Below, one piece after another: positions 33,378 through 46,269 of a DNA stretch of 64,000 nucleotides. A program made the position numbers and the translations under genes. Position 1 is the first letter of the stretch. The number at the start of each line of letters is the position of its first letter. Origin of the DNA: Theobroma cacao (taxonomy: Eukaryota; Streptophyta; Magnoliopsida; Malvales; Malvaceae); contig NC_030856.1 in the NCBI RefSeq assembly GCF_000208745.1, positions 7,541,186 through 7,605,185 of the forward strand, in the 5' to 3' direction. A model generated the notes under the pieces. It worked only from the letters and a program-made list of their open reading frames with translations, searched no databases and had not been told where the DNA came from.

Positions 33378-33647
33378 GTACGCTAATTATGGGCCTTCTT
33401 TTTAGACAAATTGAAATGATTAGCTGTCATTTTTTTTATACATGAGTTCAAATTTTGGATTTCAATTTTTACTTTGGTTGAACTTGAAAACTTAAATTAA
33501 AAGTAAAAAATTTAAATTCCAAATTTAGTATAAATATGGCTGATAGAATTCGTGAAAAAGCTGACTTTCTTAATTATTGTAGAATTTATCAGATTTAGAC
33601 AATTTGATATCCAATTACTTATACCCTCCAAAATACTTGTATCAATG

Positions 33648-34190
33648 TTTTTTTTGAAAAGCCTAAGTATTTTTATTAAGAACCGCAGCCATTGTGCCAT
33701 CTAAAGTCTCTAGCCAAGGGGGCTTGGAGACTTCTGATGGCATATGGACCCTGGCTACTCGGTATGGAACACTGTACAATTGCATCAGCGTGCCACTTAC
33801 AAAAGAACTGCAACACCACTTAAACCTCATTGTTACAAAAATTCCTTCCTTATTAGACTTTGTTAATCCACTGCCTTTACATTCCTAACCTCAGTCACTT
33901 AACTTGGAATGGCTCACAAAACTGTACACAAACCATTCCCTAAAGCATTTTCCAGGACAATGAAGATCACACGAAAATATTACACAATCAAAAGGTATGA
34001 ATATGAGAACTCAACTGTTCTCATTATCCCTTTCTCTCATAATATGCAAGATGTCTCTTCCAGCATCATCCAAGACCTTATGTCGAGCCATCCATCAGGG
34101 ATCCATCGCACCACTCCCTTAGATGCTATCACCCTCCTTCTTTAAAAACAGTCCATTCTTCCTCTCACCACATTTCCCCTCTTCCACAAT
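33648..34190 (-). mobile_element. 5'-truncated LINE-type retroposon, second block
   Basis: The duplicate of 6832-7473, with the same A-tail and AATAAA-like signal on the minus strand. Relative to the first copy, about 370 bp (7378-7740 there) are missing just to the right, with aattttt shared at the joint. Confidence 0.5.
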
Positions 34191-34427
34191 TTTTTATAAA
34201 ACAAAATAATTAATTTAAAATATATAATGAAAAGTTAGTACTACTTATAATATAATTAATCTATATAAAAATAGAACCACCCGTTTTGTCATCTTAAAAA
34301 ATTAAATATATTGTGCATAATCTTTTTTTAAAAAACTAAAAGTTGAATAAAATAGTAACTTAGTGCTCAGGAAAGAAAAAAAGGCTTTATTTGTAGTAAA
34401 ATTTTAAGGGGAGAATTTCATTTTCAG

Positions 34428-34499
34428 GTGTAATTCCATCAACTACTAGAGGCTTGACTTCTCTTGGAGCCCTTCACATACAGTCTAACAATTTCACAG
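34428..34499 (+). CDS. Single-LRR exon (72 nt), unit 2b
   Basis: A phase 1-1 exon between TTTTCAG and GTATCA, encoding VIPSTTRGLTSLGALHIQSN and then NFTG. In phase with the tail exon at 35031. Confidence 0.72.
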
Positions 34500-35030
34500 G
34501 TATCATCTTTCTTTTCCTTTTTATCCTATTTCTGCACATATATATATATGCAATCCTGTTTTAAGTATTTGTAATATTTTCATTCTTGGTTACAAAGTAG
34601 AAAACGATACAATAAAAAGATTATTATAATTATATATCAACGATTAAACAAAAGAAAAAAAAAACAATGACACATCAGAGAGTGTATCATTTTCTTTAAC
34701 TCTATGTGCGCATCAGAAATCATTTAGTTAGAGCAAATTATTTGTGTCTATGTAGAATACTAGTAATTTCTTATTTGAGGGTTTCCTTTTGTTAGATGGA
34801 ATAAGAGTGGATGTTGACTTAAAAAGCCAAAAAAAAAAATAATAATGAAGAATTGGTTTTCATAGTTTGTACTCGTTTCATTAGAATGTTCTTATTCAAC
34901 TTATGATTGGGGAGTGATGTTAAAGTAAGTTCCAATTGAGCAAAAGGAAGTATCATTTTTTGTATTTTTATAAAACGACTTCTTCCAAAAAATATTCAAT
35001 CTCTTAACCTTTGTTCATATTTTCTTCAAG

Positions 35031-36280
35031 GACCGCTTCCAACTCTACCACCTTCATTACTTTGGTTCCGCGCATCAGAGAATCAGTTAGTTGGAGAATT
35101 CCCTTCCTCAATATGCAATTTGAGCTCCCTTCAATTTCTCGACTTAGCTATGAATAATTTGGGCGGAATTATTCCAGAATGTTTTGGAAATTTAACTTCC
35201 TCTCTTTTACAGATGAATCTATTTATGAATAACTTTCATGGAAAATTATCAAGAACTTTGTTTCCTAAAAGTTGTTCGTTGATAAGTTTTCGCATCAACA
35301 ACAACCAGCTTGAAGGGCCAATACCACAATCCTTGGTTAACTGCAAGGACTTGGCACTTCTAGATTTGGGGAACAACAACTTAAGTGGCACCTTTCCTAG
35401 TTGGTTAGGTAAATTGAATCTACAAGTTCTCGGCTTAAGATTCAATAGATTCCATGGTCACATTGTCAATTCTGAAGTTGCATCTTCCTTCCCTCATTTG
35501 CGGATCATTGATCTCTCTCACAATGAGTTCAGCGGTTGCTTACCACCAAAACTTTTAGAAAGTTTGAATGCTACAAGCAATGGGTATGAAAAGAAAGGTG
35601 AAGTAGAGTTCATGAGAACTGGTAGCACTTACGGTTTCTCTGTGTATTATGATGAATCTTTCTATATTACAATAAAAGGGTTGGAGATAGAGTACGCGAG
35701 AATCTTAACCTCTTTGATGGTTGTTGACTTCTCAAATAATCAATTCAGTGGACATATTCCTGAAATAATTGGAAAACTTCAATCACTTATAGTCCTCAAC
35801 CTTTCTCACAATAGTTTCACAGGTCCTATCCCGTCATCCTTAAGTAATTTGTCTAAGGTTGAATCATTAGATCTCTCATCAAACAAGCTTGACGGAAGAA
35901 TTCCAGTTCAGTTAAACAATCTTGGATTCTTAGCGTTATTAAACCTTTCTTGGAATAATTTCATCGGATCCATTCCTAGAGGCAAACAATTTGATACTTT
36001 CACAAATGATTCCTACATTGGAAACTTTGGTTTATGTGGATTCCCATTATCAAAAAGCTGTGGAAACGATCAGGGTTTGGAACCACCTCCAACAATATTT
36101 GATGATGATGATGATGATACAACAAAAGAATTGAACTGGAGATTTTCTATATTGATGGGGTATGGATGTGGGCTAGTATTCGGATTGAGTATGGGATACA
36201 TGGTGTTCACAACTGGAAAACCGTCGTGGTTCATTAAGATGACCAAAAGAGTTCAGCAAAAATATGTTAGAAGGACATAA
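35031..36280 (+). CDS. RLP-type receptor tail exon (second block)
   Basis: About 416 residues, from the acceptor TTCTTCAAG|GACCGC to TAA at 36278-36280. Domain order is as in 8464-9710: LRRs, island (EKKGEVEFMRTGSTYG), conserved LRRs, C-cap GNFGLCGFPLSKSC, acidic patch lengthened by one codon (FDDDDDDTTKEL), membrane helix (GYGCGLVFGLSMGYMVF) and basic tail. There is no kinase. A few percent of residues differ from the first copy. All introns upstream are phase 1, so the intact head at 25199 plus 72-nt exons 30391 and 34428 would join it in frame. The combined coding length would be 2229 nt, or 742 residues. No internal ATG near 35120 is needed; the exon reads from 35031. Confidence 0.9.
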
Positions 36281-36293
36281 TTAATGCTCTCAG

Positions 36294-36401
36294 GTGAGTT
36301 TTAGTACTTCTAAAAGCATAACAGTATTTAATTACCATTACCATTTTTCCTTTTAACAAGATGTAAGGTTTAGCTTTGACAAGGTTTAAAAAATTTCCCA
36401 G
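36294..36401 (+). other. Candidate 3'-UTR intron of the second tail
   Basis: The same 108-nt CAG|GTGAGT ... TTTCCCAG|G arrangement as at 9724-9831, 13 nt after the stop. Confidence 0.6.
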
Positions 36402-37395
36402 GTTGGATGTGTTCCAGTTAAGGACAATACTCCCAAGGGAAGCCAAATCATCCAATAAGACATTGGCAAAAATAGGATTCTGACAAGGAGATTTTTCAAG
36501 CCATGTGTGGTACGGGTTCTATCATTTTATATATTGTCGTGAACTTTCTTTTGTATATATTCTCACAGCTTTTGTTCGACCCTTGAGATGATTTCCTTTT
36601 CTTTTTTCAGATTATTAGATTGTTAGTCAATAATTTCAGTTGTATTATTCTTATCCTATTTATTTTATAGATGATTTTCATGTGACCTTTCTCAAATTTA
36701 TTTTATGTATTTTCAACATGATATATATCTTCAACTATCTTAAGTATGAGTCCATGCATTCTCTCGCTCTGGTTATTGCTTTGTGTGTACATCTTCAACT
36801 TTTCTTAAGCGCAATATATCTTCAATGTTAATACTTGAACTCTCTTGATGCTCAATGTAGAAGGAAAAAAAAAAAGTTTTGATAGTTAAGGAGCACTGTT
36901 GTCCTTCAAATTGGATACATTTCTCAAATTGGTTTTGCATGTCACTTCCTTCAAGAAAGCGATCTTTTGCAGTCAAATTACGCACATATTTCACTGAATT
37001 AATTAAAGCCTTGGAATCGATTGAGAAGTTGTTCCAAATATCCTAGGTTTTTTCTAGAGAAAAATAAGTTTCAGCACAACTTTCTAAGCATATTTCTCTT
37101 TTTCAAGTGAGTATTTTTATTGCTCTAACACGACCAACCTCATGCATAGCATTAAGATTTTCATCCCAGAGATTACAGATTTTTTTCCCTTTTTTTCTTA
37201 GCTCAAATTTTGAATTATTTTTCTTTTTTTTTTCTTATGTCATCTTTTGATCATAAAGATGGATTTAATTATTCAAGATTGATGACAATTATTTTTCTTT
37301 TTTTTCTGGACCTCAAATTTTGAAATTATTTTTCTTTTCTTTTTTTACCTTAACTCATCTTTTGATCCTAAAAATGGATTTAATTATTCAAGATT

Positions 37396-37905
37396 GATGA
37401 CATCTGCAAGCTTGCTCAAAAGTTCTATCTTGATGACTTCACTCATCAAGAAAAATTGCATAAGCAGCATGAATTATAGTATTTTGAACTTGATATTAAG
37501 AGAGATCCATATTTGCAAAGTGTTTCAACTCTCTCAAAGCTATGTTAGTTAATGTTAAAAGCAGAAAAATCAGCTGTATATCTTCTCCTATATCATTTAA
37601 TTGCATATGAAATATGAATTTGACCATTTTGAACTTGATATTAGGCAAGATCCATATTTGCAAAGTGTTTCAACTCTCTCAAAGCTATGCCAGTTAATGT
37701 CAAAAATAGAAAAATCAATTGTATATCCATTCTTAGATTGTTTAGTTTGACTTATCTTAACTCTTCTAGTTTCTATAACAACTACAGAACGTGCATTTTT
37801 AGTTAGAAAATTATAAAGACGAAGTTGCATAATAAGATAGAAAATGATTTTCTTGCTAATTATTCACTTATTTTTTATATTTAGAAAGAGATTGTTAGTA
37901 CCATT
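37396..37905 (+). pseudogene. hAT transposase C-terminal remnant, second block
   Basis: A copy of 10839-11340 with the same internal tandem duplication (FELDIKRDPYLQSVSTLSKL, then FELDIRQDPYLQSVSTLSKL) and the end TTTERAFLVRKL. It has stops and a one-base loss near 37809, and is followed at once by the large LTR. Confidence 0.7.
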
Positions 37906-40480
37906 TGTCGTAACGTGCAGGTTCGGGAACTCGACCACTAGACATGGAACACTAGGAGTCGCCACCAATCCTTTTTCATCTAGGTGTGATTGGTCACCTA
38001 TTAACTTTACTCTAATCGACAAGGTCTTAAAGACTTTAGGTCCGTCGAAAAAACGATAAATTGGTTTACGGGCTTTAGAGTGGGTTCAGAAGTATGGTTA
38101 TGCATAGGGAAGGATTAGCACCCCTGTGACACCCGTTCCATAAACGATACCATTTAATCATATGTTATCCTATGATAACCTAAATAATTGATTTTATTCT
38201 TATGTTTCCCTAGTTATTGCTTATTTATTTTAGTCTCTATTTTATTACCAAATTAAAATATTTTATTTGGTTTTACTGGTGTGACGTGCACATGATGCAA
38301 TTATGAAATATATGGCATAAAATCTAAATAATGACAGACGAAAACCTTTTGTTGAGGAAGTTTTTCAAATTCGCCTATCATACTGGTGAGATCCGAGAGT
38401 ATTTCTCACTTAAGGAAGTACTTGGGAGACTCGCCTTCGCAAGTTTAACAAGTAAATCCTATCATCAAGGTAGTCATTTGTAAGTAAAAATAATATTTTT
38501 CGTGAATGAAAACATTAACATGAGCAAAAGACTTATATTAAGGACATTCTCTGAGCCCTCTCATTGTACTGGTGGGACTCGAAAGTATCCTTTCACCTAA
38601 AGAATTTTTTGAAAGGACTCGCCTTCGCAAGCTCTCTTGTAATGTCCCATCATTGGGGTTTTGACTCATACACACAATATGTCTACATGACATGACATTT
38701 AAACGATGCAATAATGGTGCGTGACGTGCTACAAATTCCAATGTCTATTGTTAATCACAATCACTATAATTTTACCATTTTTAAAATTTTCTTTTTATTG
38801 CTTTTTTTTAACTTTAATTTATTTTATGGTTTTGTTGCTCTCTTTTTCATATATCTTTTAGAAAGAAAAATTATTCACTTACTTATTATATTACTTTTCT
38901 TCCTATAAATGTTTTACATAGCTAAACATTTTATTATTTTTTTGTATCTACCCTTTAAATTTTCTATGTTTATCATTGCAAACCTCTATATTGTCTTATG
39001 TATTTTATCTATTATTTTTGTGCTTATTATGATTATCAATATTATCATTTTTATATTTTTTTTAGAATTTTTTTACACTTATTTAAGATTATAAATATTG
39101 TAACTCGAAATTGAAACCCTCTGATCATACTGGTGGAGTTTTAATCAAAATCCTTCACCAAGGAAAAGTAATTCGGGATTGAGACTTCTCGCGTCCCAAA
39201 CGAATGCCTATCATCAAGTTATTCAAAATAACCAAAAGAATTTTTTATCATATTTCTTCTTTATATATATATATATTATAGTTAAATATTTTATAATTAC
39301 CTTTTTCATGTCTATCTATGTATATTTTATATAACTAAATATTTTATTGTGTCTATTTTTTTTCATCTGTCTAAGTACATTTAAGTCATTATTTTAATCC
39401 TAACCATACTAATGAAATAGAATAGACTTAAAATAAAATAAGATAAGTGCTCCAAGAAATTAACCTTTAATGTACAAGGCAAGAGTCCATTATTTTTCAC
39501 CACTGTTGGACCTTCTTCACTTCCTTTTTCCTTTTTTGTTGGTCCCATTTTATTTTCTTCTTTTCTCTTTTCTTTCACTGGGCTTTTTCTATGGGCCATC
39601 CCATTCTTTCCCTCGACTTCTCATTTTTGGATTTTCTCTCTATTTGGGCTTTATCCTTTGGATGGCCCACTTTCCCTTTTTTTCTTTCTTTTCTCTTTTT
39701 TGGTGCCCTAGTAGCCTCCACTTTTTCTTTTCTTTTTTTTTCCTTTTTTTTCTTTTTTCTTTTCTTTGTTTTCATGCCCGCTTCTTTCTCTCTCTTTCCC
39801 GCTCTTTTTTTTTAAACCCTAACTTTCCTTAAACGGCATTGTTTTGGTGCCCTTTCTAATCCAACCCTAATTATTTAAACTTCTTTTTCTCTCTCCACCC
39901 TCATTTCCTTCTCCTTGTTTTTTCTCTATAACCACCATTCTTTCTTTCTCTTTTTGAAAGAAATCCGGCCACCACAAATACCGACCAGTGACCACTGTTG
40001 TCACCTCCACCGTCGGTCACCATTGTCATCGCAGGCTGTCGTTCGTTGGCACAAAAAAATCCTCAAAATTTCACTAAAGATTCCTTTCAATCTCCTCTAC
40101 CCTTTAATCGGATTACTTTTTTTAAAAAAACCTCTCTTTTCTCCTAGATCTAAGAAAAACAAGACTTAAAAAGAATATTATTTTTTGGTTTATGGTTATG
40201 AGGTTGCTAGAAGCTAAGGTCTTTACTTTTTTTTTCCAAGTATAACATCTCTATCATTTCCTCTTTTTTCAAGATTTTTTTCTTAAAAAATACTATCATC
40301 TTTTCCCCCTTTTTTCTGTAATTTAAGGATTCTTATAGAACCCAGTTGTCCATATTTTTGGACAATAGATAGAGGAGGTAATCATGTGTTCTAGGCTAAA
40401 GGTGGGTTGGAGAGAGAGCCAGGGGTGGCTCTATGTAGCAGGGAGGTGATAGCCTCCTAATGGGTTGCCATCCTTAAACT
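37906..40480 (+). repeat. Large Gypsy-like LTR, copy M2 (uninterrupted)
   Basis: Begins TGTCGTAACGTGCAGG and is the duplicate of M1 without the 3.1-kb insertion. It carries the family landmarks, a palindromic AAACGGCATTGTTTT at 39831-39845, TATTTAAAC at 39872-39880, a CT-rich leader and a hairpin ttgtcca...tggacaa (40346-40365). No coding capacity is seen. Confidence 0.6.
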
Positions 40481-40486
40481 TTTCTT

Positions 40487-40681
40487 AGAAAACTTCAATT
40501 ACTTAAAGTTTTCAACCTTTCACATAATAGTTTAACAGGTCCTATCCAATCATCCTTAAGTAATTTGTCTAAGGTAGAATCATTAGATCTCTCATCAAAT
40601 AAGCTTGGAGGAATAATTCCAACAGAGTTAAAAATTCTTGGATTCTTCGAGGTATTAAACCTTTCTTCGAATAATTAGATG
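40487..40681 (+). pseudogene. Second, partial receptor tail fragment
   Basis: Reads late tail LRRs: LSNLSKVESLDLSSNKLGG, then IIPTELKILGFFEVLNLS, and stops in TAG at about 40676. Only the last LRRs are present, with no cap or membrane helix. It continues the fragment cut by copia 2 at 17087. Confidence 0.75.
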
Positions 40682-42003
40682 CATTTTTATTTCAGTAGAG
40701 TTAAAAAGGTATTAAACCTTTTTTCCATCATATCCATTTGATCCTTTGCTCTTCCTTCGTGCTTTTTTCTCGTTGACGGGTATTATGAGTGCATTAGTCA
40801 CAAGGCTTAGGTGGTCGAGCTACTTTGGAAACCTTTTTATAACCATGAACATGAATTAGATGCATTTCTATTTCATGAATGTGATGAAAGGGATAAGATT
40901 CTCAAGCTTTTTTATTTAATTTAATTTTATTGTTTTATTTGTTTTCAAAGAATTAGGAACTGATAATGACAAGAGTTAAATTGTTGTGCTTTTTATATGC
41001 TTTCATGGAGCAAATTGTGCACAAGTGATGTGACTGAAAATATTGGCCATCCAACAATAATTGTTGTAAGAAATCCTGATTCATAAAAGTTGAGCATCCA
41101 ATTACGTCCATATTAACATTTACATCATTAGTTTCGAAAGAAAAGGCCAACTCGATGCCATTGATGTAATCAAGATTTCTTCAGTCAATAGTTGTTGTAT
41201 AGGTAATATTTCCTCTATATGCAACACGATGGATGTAGATGGGTGCATATGAAATGACAAATGAAAGAAAGAAAAGGAAAAAAACATTCAAGTCAATATG
41301 GTGAATTAAATTAACTTGCATTAGAGATAAAAATGGTAATTATTATCATGGGTATTTATCACATTGTTGGATGTAATCTACTCCACGATTCTTACTATTA
41401 TTTTTGGTGAGGAACTTAAAGTAGAAGGTATAAAAGGAGTTTCTTCACGTGTGCCTAATTCAAAGGCATACTATTTAACACACGGGTGAAGCTCTACCTA
41501 AGGGAAGGGAACTTCGTACATTCTATATGCTAGGTTTGGTTTTGAACGATTCTAAAGGTTCCCAAATTGTTCCTTACTATCGTCCACTCGGATTAGTAAG
41601 GCACCTTAATCCTCACTCATTACAGGCTTCAAACGGACTAGGTTCAATTTTAGTGGAAGTATTCACTAGCCCCTACAGAGGTTATCACATCATGAGAGCG
41701 TATCTACTAAACTCTCTCCTAATGAAAGACAAAGCCCAGGAAGAAGGCTTATGCATGAATGCAACATGTGTCGTGTGTGTGAAGGAACGTACCAACCTTT
41801 GATGGACAATCTCACATCCCTCAATTCTAAATTTTCCCCAATTAATAAAAGCAATAAAATAATGACGATGATAACGTACAAAACAATAATGCATAAACAA
41901 ATGCTGAAAATTAAAAGAAACACTAAATTATTTAGGGCTTAGGATAATCTAGGATTAATTACTAGCTCGACTCTCTATTGCCCCTAGTGGAGTTGCAAAC
42001 TAT
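40682..42003. other. Unassigned sequence
   Basis: No gene is supported. 41040-41160 is open on the minus strand for about 65 codons but shows no known motif. 41440-41950 is less AT-rich than its surroundings and could be internal sequence of the LTR element that follows; this is a guess. Confidence 0.35.
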
Positions 42004-45000
42004 TGTAATGGGCAGGTTTGGGAATACGACCGCTAGACATGAAAAATTTAAGGTGTCACCACCAATCTTTTTTTATCTAGGTGTGATTAGTCACTTATTA
42101 AATTTGTTCCATTTGACGAAGTCCTCAATTGATTTTAAGTCTGTCTAAAGAATAATAAACTGATTTGCAAATTTTTAAAGTTGGAGTTTAAGAATACGAT
42201 TACACATGGAAAAAGATTAGTACCCTGTGATGCCTATTCCACGAATGATACCATTTAATTATATGTTATCTTATTATAAGCTAAACCATTGATTTTATTC
42301 TTATGTTTCTCAAATTACTTTTTTATTTTTTTCTTTATTTTATTAACAGATTAAATATTTTAATCGATTTTATGGGTGTGACATGCACATAATGCAATTA
42401 TGAAATGCATGGCATAAAATCTAGATAATGCCAAACAAAAACCTTTTATTGAGGATATTTTCTAATTTTACCATCATACTGATGGGATTCGGAGATACTC
42501 TCTCACTTAAGAAAATACCCGAGAAACTCACCTTCGCAAGTTTAACAGGTAAATCCCATCATCGGAGTGGTCGTTTGCACATAAAAACAATATTTTCACG
42601 AATGCATATCCTAATACGAGCAGAAGCCTTTTATTGAGGATATTCTTCGAGCCCTCCCATCATACTAATGGGACTCAAAAGCATCTTTTCACCTAAGGAA
42701 TTTTTCGAGGGAACTCACCTTCGCAAGCTCCCTCAAAATGTCCCATAATCGGGGTTTTAACTCGTGTACACAATATGTCTACATGCCATGACATTTAACA
42801 ATGCAATGATGATGGTGGCATGCTACAAACTCCTATGGTCACTATGGATTATTCTCTATGTTCATTATTATTATAATCTTACCATCTTTAAAAAGTTTTA
42901 TTATCATTATTTATTTATTTATTATCGTGTAGATGCTTATTCTTTACGATAGTATATACTTTAAAACTGTAAGTATATATTTCACCTATTCCCTATTGTA
43001 TTTATTATTATTATATTTATTATCATCACTATTATTATTTCTTTTTGTTTCTATGTTTTTTTGATTGATTAGTAATTAAGTTAATACACTTTTCATTTAC
43101 TTAGAATTGTAAGTATTGGGACTCAAAATTAAAACCCTCCCATCACACTAGTGGGGTCTTAATCGAAATCGCTAATTTAGAAAAATTCATTCAGAATTGT
43201 GACTTCTTGCGCTCCGAATGAACATTCCATCATCGAAGCAATTTATATAACTTATATATTATTCCCGTGATTAATATTATGACATCCTTTCAACCAATCC
43301 TATATGCCTTCCTATTTATTAATAGTAACCTTAAACATCTATTTTATTTTTAGTATTATTTCTTTTTCTTATTATTCTTTGTATTTAGTTACAGATGTCT
43401 ACTTTTACCCATATCTATTTTATTTGCCCAAATAAATTCTATTTTTCTTGTAACTAAACACATTTATATATTTATTATTTTTGTTTTATTTTTCATGTAT
43501 TTAAATTTATTCTTTTACAACTAAATACTTTTCATCTATCATTTATTTGAATCATCTCTTTTTTTACTACAGAATATTTATTTAATTTTCTCCATATATC
43601 TTTTTTTTTAGTAAGTTTATTATTATTATCATTATTTTTAGACATGCATTTTCTTCATCTACATATATTTTATTTAATTAAACCTATTTTTTTATAGCTA
43701 AATATTTATCTATTTTTTTGTATACAGCTTTCTATTTTTTACATTTATTTTTTTACTCTTAAACATCATGTAAATCTTTCATAGTATTTTTTTTCATCCT
43801 ACTTAAATAAATCATCTATTTCAAGCAACAAACTTTTAACTAAATAAATGGGCAAGCCCCAATAAACTCAATCCAGACCCAACAACAAAGGATAGGGCTT
43901 TACCTGATTTAGGCTTGGGCTAGCCCAAGTGCACCTTGACTATGAAGGGTTACAACAGCTCACCAAAGCTCAACAAGCCTTTTTCAAGGCACACCCCTTG
44001 GTGCTTTAAGAACCCCTCCAAACGACGCCGTATAGGCGTTGTTCCCTTCAAAATTTCTGCCTTATGAAACGGCATCGTTTTAGCCTCCAAACCTAGGTAT
44101 AAAAGCCTTCAAAATTTCTTCTTTCCCTTTCATTTTCCCTTCTTGTTTTCTCTCTCTATTGGTGACTTCTCTTCTTTCTCTCTAAAAATCAAACCCTTAC
44201 CCGCAAAACCTTCAATCCCTTATATCTCTCTCATCGCCACTGGTTCCTTCTCACTTTTCTCCAAAATCAAACCTTAACCCTTCAAATCATATGAAAACCC
44301 CGAAAGGAGAGAAAGAATAATAAAAAAAAAACCCATGTTCTTCCTAGATTCGGATTCTAGGGGCTTTTTGGGTTGCCCTTTTTGTTGTTGTTGTTTCTTT
44401 GATTTTTCTTTAATCTATTGATTGTGGCTTTGATTGCTGATAGAAGGCTAGGATTTTTTGTTCTAGGGTTTTTTGAAATAGGGATTTTCTAGGGGTTTTT
44501 TGAAATAGGTCTTCTTTGCTCCCCTTTCTTTCACCCTTGGTTCGGCCCTATTATGAACATGGGAAGGATTTTCAAAATCCTTCTTCCTTGTTTGCTACCA
44601 TCGGCAACGCCTTGGTGGTTGTATGCTGCCAATGGCAGCATCAAGCTGCCAAACCCTTGACTTTTTAAAATTGACTTTTGGTTCTTCATCATACGAGGGA
44701 AAGGGAAAAAACCAAGGTAAATATGAAATGATGAAAACCTTAGCAAGAAATGGTGTTTTTTGGTCAAGAAGGCGCTGGGTCCTGGGGAGATGAGAAAGGA
44801 TGACTGCCTGACAATCCAGCCTTTGTTGGTTGTCATGACAGTCCAGTCTTTCGCATGGCAGCAATTTAATTTTTTTTATTTTTCCCTTTTTTTTAGATTT
44901 CTTTTCTTCTTTGATTTTACCCTCATCTTGGTTTATTTATGTTTTAATCCATTTTAAGACTAATTTCCTAATTGAATATAAAATTAAAAAGATAATGTAG

Positions 45001-45018
45001 TAAAAGTGGATGTTTACA
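42004..45018 (+). repeat. Large Gypsy-like LTR, copy M3
   Basis: From TGTAATGGGCAGG to a possible end GGATGTTTACA. Family landmarks in order: ggtgtcaccaccaatc, tctaggtgtgattagtcac, gatgcctattccacgaatg, 'catcatactgatgggattc' segments, two palindromic motifs (AAACGACGCCGTA at 44020; GAAACGGCATCGTTTT at 44066) and TATAAAAG at 44098. A CT-rich leader follows. No 5-bp target duplication is evident. It is more diverged than M1 and M2. Confidence 0.55.
44020..44105 (+). promoter_or_regulatory. Putative LTR core promoter (M3)
   Basis: Two copies of an AAACGRCRYCGTTT-like palindrome followed about 20 bp later by TATAAAAG, then a CT-rich leader beginning cttcaaaatttcttc. Confidence 0.5.
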
Positions 45019-45639
45019 GTAACAACACGTTTTCATACATGTTTGCATGTAAACATTTTTTTCAAAATAATGTATAGCAAAATTTTTATTAACACAGAAT
45101 GTAACAAACATTTTTAAACATAAGATGTAACTTGCTCTTTTGTATTTTATTTTTTTTTCAACTGTAACAATATTTTTTGAACATGATGTATAATAATAAC
45201 ATTTTTAAAACATAGCGGAGAATTTGGTATCAATCTTTGTATTTCATTAGGATATAAACTTTTTAAGTTAAACACCTTCACGATAAAAATAAAGTTTATA
45301 ATTAAAATGGAATTTGATATGAAAAGTAAGATGTATTGAAAAATTATTTAACGTCAATGTTACTATTGGGATGAAATGGATTTGGACAAAAAGATATTAT
45401 CCAAAATCTTCAAATTTGAATAATTAGCTTTTGGAGTTACTTTATTTGTTACATTTTCTATAATCATATAAAAAATGGCACGTACTTTTTTTTTTCAACA
45501 TGATATGTAATAATATATTTTTCAACATGAGCACTTGAATATAAGCAAATTTCATTAAAAGCAATTTTGTTCAAAAATCTTTTCTTTTGGTTAAAAACAA
45601 TTAAAATTAAAAGGAAAGTTATTTTCAAAAACATTTTAT
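45019..45639. other. AT-rich spacer
   Basis: No gene or recognisable element. Several imperfect 'aacaacattttt..aacatgatgta' segments suggest a short degenerate repeat. Confidence 0.4.
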
Positions 45640-46018
45640 CTTCACACTCATAAAGTCAAATAAAATATTTTAATTTGCTAATAAAATAGAAGATAAAATA
45701 AATAAATAATAATTAAAGAAACATAATAAATTTATTAATTAAGGCTCCAATAGGATAACCTATAATTAAATGGTACCATTGTGGAATGGGTGTCACGGGG
45801 TGCTAATCTTTCCTCATACGTAATCGTACTCCCAATTCCAACTTTAAAATCGTAGACCAATTAACGTTTTTTCAACGGATTTAAATTTAATTTAAGATTT
45901 CGTCGATTAGAATCGAGTCAATAGGTAACTAATCACACTTAAAAAAAAAAAATTGTTGGCAACTCTTAGTAATTTTCATGTCTAGCGGTCGGGGTTCTAG
46001 AACCTACATGTTATGACA
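45640..46018 (-). repeat. Large LTR fragment, inverted (copy M5)
   Basis: On the minus strand it starts TGTCATAACATGTAGG and continues with the first 380 bp of the family (cgaccgctagacatg, gattagcaccccgtgacacc, ccatttaatta). It is oriented opposite to M3. Confidence 0.65.
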
Positions 46019-46269
46019 CTATTAAATTAAAATTTGAATAATTGATACAGAACTGAGCAAAGAGATTTAAAAAAAAAAATATCACTGAGCAAAGAGATCT
46101 AAAGTTTAACTTTTAATCACGCTACCTTATACCCAAAATTTTAAAGGAAAAGGCAAACAACAATAGGCGTATGTTTTATAATTGTAAAATTTTGGGTGTA
46201 AGATGATATTGCTTTCCTACCCATTCCAGCCCCCACAATTTTTTCTCGATGTTTCTTTAACATTAGGCT

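Noticed and set aside
41527..41942. Overlapping frames at 41527-41942 on both strands
   Set aside because: They have no recognisable motif, conflict with each other and adjoin LTR M3. Treated as transposon debris or unassigned sequence.
44531..44957. Small frames with a possible membrane segment in M3
   Set aside because: They lie in the LTR leader region and are not conserved in M1, M2 or M4.
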